NCBI GenBank assembly: GCA_013306675.1 | Contig: JABLUY010000026.1 | Span: forward strand, 124,001 to 188,000 | Origin: Thraustochytrium sp. TN22 | Taxonomy: Eukaryota; Sar; Bigyra; Thraustochytrida; Thraustochytriidae | DNA: 64,000 nt | Reading direction: 5' to 3' | Shown here: in pieces, positions 37,118 through 47,166 of the stretch | Position numbering within the stretch: the stretch's first letter is position 1 | How the letters are laid out: each line of letters begins with the position of its first letter | Notes under the pieces: model-generated | What the model saw: only the letters and a program-made list of their open reading frames with translations | The model's database searches: none | What the model was told of the DNA's origin: nothing | Position numbers and translations under genes: made by a program

Positions 37118-39925
37118 TCATCTGGAGCGACGGGCAACGTGCAAGGAGGAACGGCGGCGGTCGCGCCGCACAAAGAGCTGCCAGAGGACGCGTTGCGAGG
37201 TGGTGTCCGTGTCGCAAAAGACAGGGTCCAGCTTGCAGAGGGCGCGCTTGCGGTACCTGAGCTCGAGTTCAGCAGGCGGCGCGTAGATTGCGAGGACGGC
37301 GCCCTCGCGCAGGGTGCGCACATCGAGGTTCTCGCAGGCTGCAGCGGAGGCCAGAACTAGGTCGGCATCGGCCCAGAGCACGAGCTGCTTGGATGGCGCA
37401 CGCAAGGTGAACTCCGTGATAATCTGCGAGGCGCCCGCTGCGGCGGTCGCGCCCTCCGATTCGTCATCTCCGATCGCGTCGTCGTCCTCGAAGCTTGGCA
37501 CGAAGAGGTTCTCCATGTCTGCCTCAAAGCGCGCGACAGCCTCAGCTGCAACCTGGCGCAGACCTACATCGTGCTCCAGGCCGATGGCGGCGCGGAAGGA
37601 GCGAGCTAAGCAGGCTGCCATGAGCGCGTGGCCAGCGCCGGCCTCGAGGTCGCATAGTTTCTTGCCGCGAAAGTCGAAGCGGTGCAAGAGCTGCAACGAG
37701 CTGAGTAGGAGCTCAACGTGCAAGAAGTCCGTGCAGAGGTCGCCCTCGCGCACGGCTTGTGCGCCGAAACGCGCTTCGCGAAAGGCCTGCTGGTCCGCGA
37801 GCACGCGGTGCATGCGGCGTACGCGTGCCCCCCCGACGGTGCCGAGCGACTCCCAGGCGGCGACGGGCAGGAGTGGGAGCAGGCGCCGCACGACGGCGAC
37901 CTGATCACTCGCCGCGGCCGCGTAGAGCGCCTTTTGCAGTGTGGGCGCATCTGCAAAGCCCACTGTGGCCTGCACCGCCGCAAGGGCTCCGCGCTTGGCG
38001 GCCAACACGAAGGCCTCGCGCTTCCAGGCCACGGGCGTGGTGGTTGGCAGCAGCCTGCACACCAGGGCAAGGACGTCCTCTCGATCGCGAGAGGCTGCCA
38101 GCAACATGGCCTGGCGCTGCACAGCGTGCGGGGCGAGGCCCAGCAAGTAGGCAACCACACGCTTGTCGGGGCGCGCTAGACTCACCGCGAGGAGCACGCC
38201 TCGAATGATGTGCTTCTCCGTGCAGGCCGGCACAGCGCGGCGCACCATGGTCAGGTCCACGGCGCGAATGGCCGCACAAAGCGTGTCGAGCGTGCGATTG
38301 GATTCCTCCTGCGGGTCTTTTGTCGCCTCTGCAGCCGCATTAGCCGCCGCCGCTGCTGCAGCCGCTGTACCCGTTATCGCCTTTGACGGTACCGGTTCTG
38401 CTTGTGGGTTCCAGCCGCGAGCCTCGAGCTCTGCGTAGCCTGTCGTAAAGGCGCACCCGCGTAGCAGGCAATAGTCGGCCAAAAGCCGGGCGTGGGTGAA
38501 GGGCGTGTAGCGCTGGGTGTTCTCTTCGAGCTTCTCCGCAGAGATCTCCATGAAGGCGTCCAGGAAATCGACAATCTCGGTCCGGGCAATGGCCTCCACT
38601 GGGTCCATCTCGACGCGCTCGTAGGTGCGCGTGCGGAGCATGTCCAAGAAGAGCGGACGCATAATCTGCTGTGTAAACTTTTCACGACTCGGCCGCCAGT
38701 CGGCGCCCGAAATGGCACGGTACTGCGTCGCCGCGCACTCGAGCATGATGACCTGCGTCAGGACCTCGTCGAGCTGTTCGCGCTGTGCGGCGTCGCGTGC
38801 CGCCTCAACCGCGTCCTCCGCGTCATTCAGCGACCTTGCGCCGTGCTCGTCCTCGTAAAGCTCGCCCTCCTCCTCCTCCTCGTTCTCCTCCGCGTCGCTC
38901 ACGTCTTGTTCCTCGTCGTTCTCGGCGTCCGCGCCGCCCTCTTCCGGCGTGGTGATGGCTTGACTCTCGCCGGCGGCTTGCTCGCCGGCCGCCGAGGCGC
39001 CCTCCTCGGGGCTGTCGTCATCGACGTCCGCGGCGTCAAAGGCGCGGAAGTACGACTCGTGCGTGGCGGCGCTTGTGAGCAGCTCGGCCAGCTCGGCGCG
39101 CGTAAATTCTGAGAAGGGATAGTGCATCGCCGCGGCCTTGGCCGGCTGCCGCGGGGCCGCTTCCTCTGCCTTCCATGCAGGGCAAACGGGTGCGCCGGGG
39201 TCGCCCACCGAACAGCGCCGCCTTGGTCCGGGTGGTGGCGGCCGGTAGGCCACGGTGAAGCGTCTGGCGCGGTCCGCGTTGCTGCAATGGCGCTCGCGTG
39301 CCGTGGCCATGAGCGAGCCGCCGCGCCGACGCCGCCATGCGAGCTCCGCGTCGCGCAGCGTGGCAGCCTCTGTCCCAGAGTCCGAGACCACGTAGGCGTC
39401 TGGGCGCGCGTCCGAGAGCAGGTTGCGCATCTGCGTCTGACTCGGGAAGTTCACGGTGCTCACGCTGGCCTGCACGGACTCGCGTCGCCGCTGCCCGCGC
39501 ACAGGAAGTCGCTTTGGCCTCTGCTGGCCATCGTCCTGCTCCTGCTCCTGCTCCCGCGTCTCTGCGTCCTCGTCGCGCGGCGCTGCCTCCGCGTCTGCCG
39601 GCAGCTCCAGCAGCTTGTGTGCCGCCAGCTGCGTCTTGAGCGCGAGCGTCTGCACCTGCAGCTGGGCTTTGGTCAGCGCAGTGCTGGCCGGCGCCGGCAA
39701 GGCGGGTAGCGCCGGCAGCGCCGATGCCGCCGTGCCCATGCCTCGCGGCGCAGCGCGCTGCGCGCCGCCGCGAAAGTCTGCTTCTGAGCCTGGCGAACCA
39801 GCGGCTCGCAGCGGCTCACCAGGCCGCTGGTTCGCTTTTGAGGTCACCGTTCCGAACTCTTCGAGGTCGCCAGTGACCGTGTGCACCTTTGCATCATGAT
39901 CATCATGATGCCCGGCCCGGGCCAT
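37118..39925 (-). CDS. Ankyrin-like repeat protein with DOT1-like methyltransferase tail
   Basis: The product is 935 residues from the ATG at 39925. The N-terminal third is basic and low-complexity, followed by an acidic stretch (Glu/Asp-rich, about 290-365). At about 375-480 lies a helical region of unknown type. About 530-690 has 33-residue helical repeats of ankyrin type (VVAYLLGLAPHAVQRQAMLL, REAFVLAAKRGALAAVQATV, LQKALYAAAASDQVAVVRRLL). The last about 200 residues resemble a class I SAM methyltransferase, closest in pattern to DOT1: LCDLEAGAGHALMAACLA, then AAIGLEHDVGLRQVA, then ADLVLASAAACENLDVRTL and GAVLAIYAP. The Gly-rich loop has Glu in place of the first Gly, so activity is uncertain. 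Confidence 0.65.
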   Translation of the reverse strand: MARAGHHDDHDAKVHTVTGDLEEFGTVTSKANQRPGEPLRAAGSPGSEADFRGGAQRAAPRGMGTAASALPALPALPAPASTALTKAQLQVQTLALKTQLAAHKLLELPADAEAAPRDEDAETREQEQEQDDGQQRPKRLPVRGQRRRESVQASVSTVNFPSQTQMRNLLSDARPDAYVVSDSGTEAATLRDAELAWRRRRGGSLMATARERHCSNADRARRFTVAYRPPPPGPRRRCSVGDPGAPVCPAWKAEEAAPRQPAKAAAMHYPFSEFTRAELAELLTSAATHESYFRAFDAADVDDDSPEEGASAAGEQAAGESQAITTPEEGGADAENDEEQDVSDAEENEEEEEGELYEDEHGARSLNDAEDAVEAARDAAQREQLDEVLTQVIMLECAATQYRAISGADWRPSREKFTQQIMRPLFLDMLRTRTYERVEMDPVEAIARTEIVDFLDAFMEISAEKLEENTQRYTPFTHARLLADYCLLRGCAFTTGYAELEARGWNPQAEPVPSKAITGTAAAAAAAANAAAEATKDPQEESNRTLDTLCAAIRAVDLTMVRRAVPACTEKHIIRGVLLAVSLARPDKRVVAYLLGLAPHAVQRQAMLLAASRDREDVLALVCRLLPTTTPVAWKREAFVLAAKRGALAAVQATVGFADAPTLQKALYAAAASDQVAVVRRLLPLLPVAAWESLGTVGGARVRRMHRVLADQQAFREARFGAQAVREGDLCTDFLHVELLLSSLQLLHRFDFRGKKLCDLEAGAGHALMAACLARSFRAAIGLEHDVGLRQVAAEAVARFEADMENLFVPSFEDDDAIGDDESEGATAAAGASQIITEFTLRAPSKQLVLWADADLVLASAAACENLDVRTLREGAVLAIYAPPAELELRYRKRALCKLDPVFCDTDTTSQRVLWQLFVRRDRRRSSLHVARRSR

Positions 39926-40338
39926 GTGATCGTGTCATCACGCGTCATCACAGGGAAACTTGAAGCTGCGCGCGCTGGCCTGCGCGCTGGACTGCGCTGG
40001 GTTGCTGGGTGGAGTACGGCGCAGCCTGAGGCATGGGGCACGGATGAAGGATGAGGGCCTGGAGCAGGCACCCGCGTGTAGGTAGGTAGAAATCCGTTCG
40101 AAACCCAGATGGCTACATCATTCGAGCCGCAGGCACTGTCAGCATGCACGAGCAAGCAGATCCGCAGATCCGCATTGCGCGAGGCGGGCTCGCACAAGGT
40201 CTATTGGACGGGTGGAGGCCGGTCAATGAGGATGACCAGGTCGTCGAACCCACGGTCGAGATGAGACCCGCCGGAAGCTTGTTGTGAGAGCTCGTTCGCG
40301 CACCTGATCGTGCACTCACGAAGTAGGTTACTTGGATC
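39926..40338. other. Intergenic, nothing recognised
   Basis: A CATGATCATCATGATG-type palindromic run lies at 39893..39909, over the start of the minus-strand gene. The rest of the stretch has no gene or repeat that I can see. Confidence 0.5.
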
Positions 40339-41343
40339 ATGGACAGCGCGGGCGACGCGAGCACAGCAGCCCGGGGTGGGACATTTGCGACGACACGGGG
40401 GGACGATGTGGAATTCAGGGCGGACCCTCAGAGCCAGAGGTGCTCAGTGGTCCACCTCAGGCTACCCGAGCTCGCCGAGCGAGCTATGCCGACCGCGAGC
40501 AGATCTGAATCGTCGGAGAGCGAGGATCTCAGCAAGCGAGAAGCAGGAGAGCGACGAGCAGGAGCGTTCGCTCAAACGCAAGCTCTCTGCCGCGTCAGCG
40601 GTGAAGGGACGGCGCCTCTTTTTCGGACATCTTGGATAGGTTTTTGCCACTTCACTACTTGGTCCGAGATGGATCTGCCAAAGGTCACGGGGAACTTCAG
40701 AGAGGAGTACATCACTTGGAAACCGCTTTTTCTGTGGTTCGCAAGATCGCAGGGATGTCATCCGGATCAAATCAAGCTGCTCGTCAAGGAAAGGAAGCTG
40801 GAGGATGCCAAGCGTGAAGACTGCGGGCTCTATTTAATGCTGCACGAAGCGCTCGGCCCGAAGAACAAAGGCATGATCAGGTGTGTCTTCGACAAGAATG
40901 GCCTCCCGGGTGTGGAGGCCTTTGCTTTGGTGGAGAAGGAGATGGAGGAGCGTTCGCCTCAGATAGCCTTTGGCATTTTGGAGAGGCTGATGGAGAAATT
41001 ACAGCCGACGATGATAGCCCGGAGTACCGAGTCCCCACTTGAATGGGGACTCAAGCTCCAGGGCATCGCCACAGAGTTGGAATTTCAGCAGCTGAGCATC
41101 CAGCAGCTTTTGGTGCTCATTGTGTATCACTCATTTGCTCAAGTCGACCGCCGGTGCGTCCTTCCGATGCTTAGTAAGGACTTTGAGGAGACGACGAACG
41201 TCGAGACCCAAGCAAGAGCAGCCATGAGGGTCTTGTGTGCATACAAGGAGGCCAGCGGTGCGCAGGCCGCGAGCGGCAAGAGGCGCCGCAACCACATGGA
41301 TGGCAAGAAGAAGAAGCACGTCAAGAAGACCAAGCGTCGGTAG
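40339..41343 (+). mobile_element. Gag-like remnant of an LTR retroelement (probably Ty1/copia-like)
   Basis: An open frame of 334 codons has, from about residue 109, the helical pattern of copia-type gag capsids (EEYITWKPLFLWFARSQG; ILERLMEKLQPTM; EWGLKLQGIATELEFQQL; VLPMLSKDFEE) and a Lys/Arg-rich tail. No protease, integrase or reverse transcriptase follows, and I see no terminal repeats, so only part of the element remains. The DNA from about 40640 is clearly less GC-rich than its neighbours, which fits a foreign origin. It is treated as a fossil; a gag-derived host gene is the alternative. The age cannot be judged, although the frame is open. Confidence 0.4.
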
Positions 41344-42648
41344 CGAAGCAAAGGTAAAGAGTGAGCGAAGCGCAGTGCGCCTCGATGTGAGAGGAGGAGG
41401 CCAGCGAGCTTGAGCACGATTGTCCAGCTTAGCTAGAGCTAGCTAGCTAGCTAGCTAGCTGGCTACTTGGGGAGCTTCGTTGCGCGGTATCAGTTCCCGC
41501 CCGTGCTGCTCTATGCACCAACACGTGCGCGACGCGCGATGCGCTCTTGTAGTGCCGCCCTGTCCAGCGCAGTGCTTGTGGGCCACGTAGCAAGGCGCCA
41601 GCCACCTTGAATGCCGGCCGGGTGCGATCGCGTGGAGCAGATCTGGATTTCACATTTTGCCGCCGCGCGGTGAATTTTTGTGCGCATGGGCTCTGCTGCC
41701 AACAGCACAAGAACACGCCATCCTTGCGCGCCAGAGCTGCGCCAGACGACGTGCTGCGCTGCACGGTACGACACGACGGCCACTGCGCGCGCAGCACCAC
41801 GGATGATGTACACGCTGCCCGTCCGAGTCCAAACAACACAACATCACCGCCTTTACGTTCTTCGTCAGCCGGGACGCGCTCGCCGACGCGCGCCGACTTG
41901 CGGTGGCGGAGGCGCCGAAAATAACGGACGGTGACGTCAGCTGCCCGCCCGCCACTCTTGACTCCAGTGCCTCGGTCGCTTACAACACGGCCTGCGAGCG
42001 CCCGCCCTGCTGACTGGCAAAGACTCGCCGAAATCCACTTGAAGCCGCGCGCCCCGTCCATCCATCCATCCATTCATTCCAAGCAAGCGCATGCACCGGT
42101 TCGTCTCGGCCAATCACGGGCGCCGCCGACGTCGTCGTTCTCACCCGTAGCCCTAGGCCTAGGCCTAAGAGGGCTAGGCCAGGCTAATGTAAGTTGCCAG
42201 TCAGACCGACTCACTCGCAGTGACGGAGAGTCTGACTGACCTCACTCGATACAACCTACTATGCCTAGTACATGAGTCCTCCTCCCGAAGTACGTGCCGT
42301 TGTAGCAGTCCATGTCGTCGAGGAACAAAGCAAGATCAGGGGATCGATCCAAGGACGCCCGCCGACGCGAGGCGCCCCGAGGAGGGCCGGCGAGCGCGGC
42401 GCAGAGCGCCTTCGCGGGCGACGGCGGCCGGCCTGCGCGAAGGAGGAGCGGCGCGCGCGCATCGCGCCGCGGGCAGGGCCCGAGGCGGAGCGCGGAGCAG
42501 GGCGACGAGCAGGGCGACGTTGACGCGGCGGCGGCGGCGCTGGAGGTCGAGTCGCAGCGCGCGAGGCCGCGGCCCAGGCGACAGAAAGCCAAGGTAGATT
42601 GCGGAGCCGGCGACAGGCTTGGGCTGGCCTGGCGCGGCCCCAGGAGCC
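41344..42648. other. Intergenic region with AGCT and CCAT repeats
   Basis: It holds an AGCTAGCT run (41431..41462), a (CCAT)n run (42058..42074) and the palindromic CCTAGG run at 42152..42167. A plus-strand ATG at 42312 opens an Arg-rich frame ending near a GTAGAT donor-like site at 42594; it could be a leader exon of the DUF262 gene, but no acceptor in the right phase was found. Confidence 0.5.
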
Positions 42649-45600
42649 ATGGCGATGGCGGGCGCGGCGCTGGTGGCGAGGTCGCCCTCGGGCGCGGCGC
42701 GGGCCGGCATGGTTGGCAACGACGTGGACGCGCTCGTGGCGAACGTGAAGAAGCTGTGCGGCGTGGGGCGCGGCGAGCGGCGGCGCGCGCTGCTGGGCGT
42801 CGGCAAGGAGGCGAGGCCGTACGAGTGGGAGGCGGACCGCGCCGAGGCGCTCTTCGGAGCGCTCTGGGACGAATTCGAGGCGCGCAAGGGGGGCAAGGTG
42901 CTGCTGGGGACGCTGCTCCTGCGCCAGGTGTCGCGCGGGTCGACGGCGGCCGTCTTCAAGGAGTCGGAGGTGGTGGACGGCCAGCAGCGGCTGGTGACGC
43001 TGTTTCTGCTTTGCCACGCGGTGTGCTTGTTCTTCGCGGGAAAGACGCAGCTCGCAGCGGCGGGCGCCAAGTTCAACACGGAGGAGGTCAAGGCCACCTT
43101 CGTCACGATGCGCAAGCTGCTCACGACGCTGGAAGATAAGGACGCGGAGCACTGGGCTAGCGCCTCGCGCGTCAAGCGCGCCGCCGAGGCCGAGGCCGCG
43201 GGCGGCACGGTCCTGCACAACCTGTGCCGCGGCGTCTTTGGCGGCGGTGGCGACCCGACCACGGCCGACCTCGACAAGGCGCTGGCACCCGGCGTCACGC
43301 TGCGCAATGTGTACGAGGGCGAAACGAGGCATGCGACGGCCGCGTCACCGAGCTGTCGCCGCATGCTGGAGAATCTGGCGGCGCTTGTCGCCACCATGCG
43401 CTCCCGCGCGACCGAGATTGAGCAGATGGCCATGGAGTTTTGCAAGAAACTGGTGGACTTCTCGCGCAGGCTCACCGATGACGTGCTCATGGTGCAGACG
43501 ACCTTGAGGACGCGCAAGCTCGCCTTGGCCGCCTTCCGCCAGGCCAGCGTCCTCGACCCGATGCCCTTCAAGCCGGAGGACCACTTGCGTTTCCTCGTGG
43601 AGTCCCTCGTCCGGGCCCACAAGGCGCAGGACGACCTGCAGCTGGAGCCCGTTTTTACGGGCCTGGATACAGTGCTCCAAGACCTCGGGCGTGAGGTCCG
43701 CGCAGGCCTGGTCAGGGACGCCATGGACATTGTCTGCACGGTCGAGGGCGAAGGCAGCCCGCTGGACCGCTCAGGACTGGACATGGCCTCTGTGCGCGCC
43801 TTTGAGCACCTCGTGCTTAGGACCTTTGCTGACAACCGCACGCGCGCCGCGAAGCTGCTCAAGGACCTCGTGGCCGTCGTGCACTCACTCGCCGCGATCC
43901 GCATGCCAGATGTCCTGAGTGGCAGCGGCGGCGCGCTCGCCGATGCCGAGCTCAAGGCGGTGCTGACTCGCATGGTGGCGATGCGGGCGCAGATGCGCCA
44001 CTTCGACGCCGTGCTGGCTTACATGTGGCTCGTGATTGGCGCCGACGCATCGCTGGCGCCGGGCGTCGCGCTTCAGGGCACCATCGCGGTGACGCGCTTC
44101 GTGGAGCGCTTCTGCGTGTATAAACTCCTCGAGCAAAACTGGCCGGAAGCGCGCTTTGCGTTTGTCGCACACCGCTTTATGACGTCGGTCAAGGCGCTCG
44201 TGCAGTACAGCACCCCGGAGCGCCGCCTGGGCATGCTCCTGCAGCAGCTGTGCACCTGTTTCGGTCTTGATAAGGCCGAGCGCGCCCAGCTGCTCGCTCT
44301 AGTGGCGCTTCCGGATCTCCTTGCGCGTGTCAGCAGCGCATCCGCTGGGAGGCGCAAGCAAGCGCTCCTGTACGCGCTCCGCGTCGCGGACGCCGAGGCG
44401 GCCGGGACGGCCGAAACCGCTGACAGCGGCAGCCCGAGCACGGACCAGTGGTGCGGCCATACGTTCGGCCTGCAGCAGATTGTTGCGCCCGGCCCAGAGG
44501 CGCCGCTCCGGGTGCAAGGCTTGGGTAACCTTCACCTTCTCGCGGAGTCCCGCGAACTCGCGAGTCTGGCCAACAAGACCAACGCCGAGAGGCGTGCGCT
44601 ACTCTCCAAAGATGGCGAGCTGCGCGATGCTCTGCAGGCCATCCCTGGCCACAGCCTTGCGCTCAGATTCGCGTTCCCAAGCGCCGAGGCGAGCGCGGGG
44701 TGGTCCATCCAAGACGGGCGCCGACTCTTTGTGGCGCACATCGAGGCGCTCGTCGACGCGCTGCATCTGCAAAAGGCGTACGCTTTCGAGCTCGCGGGCT
44801 TCAAGCCCGGCGACGACGGCCCCGGCGTCTTTAGCGAGACTGCGAAGGACCGGGCTGGCCTCTGCAGCTGGCTTGAAGGGACCTTTGACCAGCGCCACGC
44901 TGCTGGCGAGGGCGCCCATAGCGAGAGCAAGGTGGTACCGGGTCCGTTGCTCGACGCTATCCCGCCGGTGCGAGACACCGCCAAAGACAGCCTCGAGGCT
45001 AGCGACGGGCCGTGGACTTTGGCAGACTTTCGCGCCGTGCAGGACGTGGTGCGCGCAAGGCATGGGTCCTGCTGGGGCCTCTCTTCGCGCGAGGGCGCCG
45101 GCGTGTATGCCGACCTCTTGGCAGACACGGCGGCGTCCAGAACCGAGACCCGGGGGGGCTCCACCTCGGACATGGCCATCTTCGTGGTCGCTCTGCTCCG
45201 ACGGGGCCGACTCGGCGACGACAACGCCGCCGCCATAGCACTTGAGTACCTTCGGGAGACCTATACGGTCGGTGCGTTGAGTCAAGCGAGCCTCGCGCAG
45301 GCCGCGCTGCCGGCCGGCACCGGTGAGGGCATCCTTGGGCCCTGGCAGGTGACCTCGCTGGGTGACGTTAGCAAAGCCGTCAAGGTGTCGCAAGACCGCT
45401 ACCTCGTGACTGAGGGCTTCGAAGCGACCTTTACCATTAGCGGCGTGAGCTTCGTCGTTCACGTGTCTGTCCAGTCGGAGTCTGACTCGCAGGCCGCGAA
45501 CTTTGTGATTCGCTCCTTGAACGATGACAGGGCTGAGGGCGCTGACTTCAATGACGTGTGCAACCGCGTGCTGCCCAAGAGCTTCCATAGGGCAGAGAAG

Positions 45601-47166
45601 GTCTTCCCCTTTCAGCTCCTCAGCATCACCGACAAGTCCAGTGTTCTAGTCTTTGGCCGAGACGAGGTGCAGCAATTGCTGCAGGAGCAAGCGCGCAAGC
45701 CCGCGCCAGCGCTAGCGCCAGCGCATGGCCTCAAGCGGCCTGCTCCAGCGGCGCCGCATGTTGCCCTCCCAGCCACCTCGCGGCCGCGTCTCGAGGAGGA
45801 TCAGGCGCAGAAGGCAGCGGTAGCGCAGGCAGCGCCATCGCAAGCGAGCGTCGCGGACAAGGTGGACAAGCAAGCTTCGTCGCCGCAGGGGGGCGTTGCG
45901 ACGGCCTTCGCAGTCGATAGCGCGGGAGTTCGCGCGGCGCTGCGCGAGCTGCCGACGCCGTGGGCTCCCACGGTCAAGCGCGGCAGGCCCGCGTCAATCA
46001 AGGTGACGAACTGGGGCACAGCGCTACGTGAGGTCGAAGGCTACATCGTTCCGGACGGCTTTGTGGGCCAGCGCGTGGTCAAGGGCCACATCTTCGAGGC
46101 TCGTGTCAATTTGGGTAGCGACAAGCCGTACGAGCTGGAGCTCGTCGGGGGAGAAGACGAAGACGGCAACGCGATCGACATGGCCACGTTTCCTGACCAC
46201 ATGCGCTGCAAAAAGTCGGGCGCTTTCTCTGGCGCGACTCGCCTCATCAAGGAGGTGCTCGGCACGGCCTCCACCTACGGCATTGCCTACATGGTGTTCG
46301 GACATTCCGATATCCAGGCGAAGCTGCGTAAGGTGTTGACTGGCGGCGACACCGACGAGGAGGACGAGGACGACGAGGAGCGCGACGATGCTGACGAGGA
46401 GGAGGACGAAGACAAGGCGGCCCGCGGCAACCAGGGCGGTCCCACCCCCAGCCCTCCCGAGGAGCAGGCCAAACTCCTTGCGCAGATGGCTCTGCAAAGG
46501 GCGAGTGCCTTGGCGGCCGCCAGCGGGATGGCGGGGACGACGCTGCCCTTGTCGCACGTGCCAGCCGGTCTGCTCACGCCGGTGCGGCCAGCAGCTCTCG
46601 GGCATGCGAGCACGGTGATCAAGGCGAACCCCACTACGCCTGTTGTGCCGCACCTCAAGAGCCTTGTCGCACCCAAGTCCGCGCCGCCGGCATCCACCAA
46701 AATGCGTGAAGAGGGCCCGCCGCTTCGCTCGAGCATCTCATCCGACGCCTTGCCCTCCACGCCGTGGAAAAGCCAGGAGCGGAGCACGTGGAACGTCTTG
46801 AGCTGGGGCGCTACTGACCGTCCGCCATTCCGCCTCACCAGCACCAAGGGCAACGTCGATGAGTACCTTGTCCCCGACGGCTTCCAATGCGAGCGCCGCT
46901 ACAAGGACCACACTTTCATCGCTCAAGTCGTCCTCTCAGCCGACGGCAAGCCGCTCTACAGCTACTGGCACAAGGATGACCCCAACAGCAAGGAGGAGAG
47001 CTCCCAGCCCGCGCCGCTCGCCAAGCGCGTCATGAGCCGCGTCCTCGGCGAGGACAAGGTCCCCACGCAGTGGCGCGCGCCCAATGACCTTGGCTTTGGT
47101 CGCTCTGAGATGCAGGCCATCCTCAAGCATGCTTGGTTCGTGGGCGGCTTCGACCCGGCATGCTGA
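42649..47166 (+). CDS. Large DUF262 (GmrS/SspE-type) protein with duplicated C-terminal domain
   Basis: The product is 1505 residues from ATG 42649 (the frame opens at a TTG, 42619). The N-terminus has the DUF262 layout: YEWEADRAEALFGALWDEF, VLLGTLLLRQVS, then VVDGQQRLVTLFLL with the hallmark DGQQR at 110-114. DUF262 is the NTP-using domain of bacterial GmrSD and SspE restriction systems. A long helical middle follows. The C-terminus has two copies of one domain, at about 1112-1210 and 1391-1505, each with VPDGF, a conserved basic/His segment (KGHIFEARVNL; KDHTFIAQVVL) and a final helical part, separated by an acidic Asp/Glu linker. I see no HNH nuclease motif. The base composition matches the neighbours, so any transfer from bacteria is old. 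Confidence 0.7.
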   Translation: MAMAGAALVARSPSGAARAGMVGNDVDALVANVKKLCGVGRGERRRALLGVGKEARPYEWEADRAEALFGALWDEFEARKGGKVLLGTLLLRQVSRGSTAAVFKESEVVDGQQRLVTLFLLCHAVCLFFAGKTQLAAAGAKFNTEEVKATFVTMRKLLTTLEDKDAEHWASASRVKRAAEAEAAGGTVLHNLCRGVFGGGGDPTTADLDKALAPGVTLRNVYEGETRHATAASPSCRRMLENLAALVATMRSRATEIEQMAMEFCKKLVDFSRRLTDDVLMVQTTLRTRKLALAAFRQASVLDPMPFKPEDHLRFLVESLVRAHKAQDDLQLEPVFTGLDTVLQDLGREVRAGLVRDAMDIVCTVEGEGSPLDRSGLDMASVRAFEHLVLRTFADNRTRAAKLLKDLVAVVHSLAAIRMPDVLSGSGGALADAELKAVLTRMVAMRAQMRHFDAVLAYMWLVIGADASLAPGVALQGTIAVTRFVERFCVYKLLEQNWPEARFAFVAHRFMTSVKALVQYSTPERRLGMLLQQLCTCFGLDKAERAQLLALVALPDLLARVSSASAGRRKQALLYALRVADAEAAGTAETADSGSPSTDQWCGHTFGLQQIVAPGPEAPLRVQGLGNLHLLAESRELASLANKTNAERRALLSKDGELRDALQAIPGHSLALRFAFPSAEASAGWSIQDGRRLFVAHIEALVDALHLQKAYAFELAGFKPGDDGPGVFSETAKDRAGLCSWLEGTFDQRHAAGEGAHSESKVVPGPLLDAIPPVRDTAKDSLEASDGPWTLADFRAVQDVVRARHGSCWGLSSREGAGVYADLLADTAASRTETRGGSTSDMAIFVVALLRRGRLGDDNAAAIALEYLRETYTVGALSQASLAQAALPAGTGEGILGPWQVTSLGDVSKAVKVSQDRYLVTEGFEATFTISGVSFVVHVSVQSESDSQAANFVIRSLNDDRAEGADFNDVCNRVLPKSFHRAEKVFPFQLLSITDKSSVLVFGRDEVQQLLQEQARKPAPALAPAHGLKRPAPAAPHVALPATSRPRLEEDQAQKAAVAQAAPSQASVADKVDKQASSPQGGVATAFAVDSAGVRAALRELPTPWAPTVKRGRPASIKVTNWGTALREVEGYIVPDGFVGQRVVKGHIFEARVNLGSDKPYELELVGGEDEDGNAIDMATFPDHMRCKKSGAFSGATRLIKEVLGTASTYGIAYMVFGHSDIQAKLRKVLTGGDTDEEDEDDEERDDADEEEDEDKAARGNQGGPTPSPPEEQAKLLAQMALQRASALAAASGMAGTTLPLSHVPAGLLTPVRPAALGHASTVIKANPTTPVVPHLKSLVAPKSAPPASTKMREEGPPLRSSISSDALPSTPWKSQERSTWNVLSWGATDRPPFRLTSTKGNVDEYLVPDGFQCERRYKDHTFIAQVVLSADGKPLYSYWHKDDPNSKEESSQPAPLAKRVMSRVLGEDKVPTQWRAPNDLGFGRSEMQAILKHAWFVGGFDPAC

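Noticed and set aside
42336-43973. 545-codon minus-strand frame
   Set aside because: Antisense to the DUF262 gene, Ser/Arg-rich shadow of its codon use.
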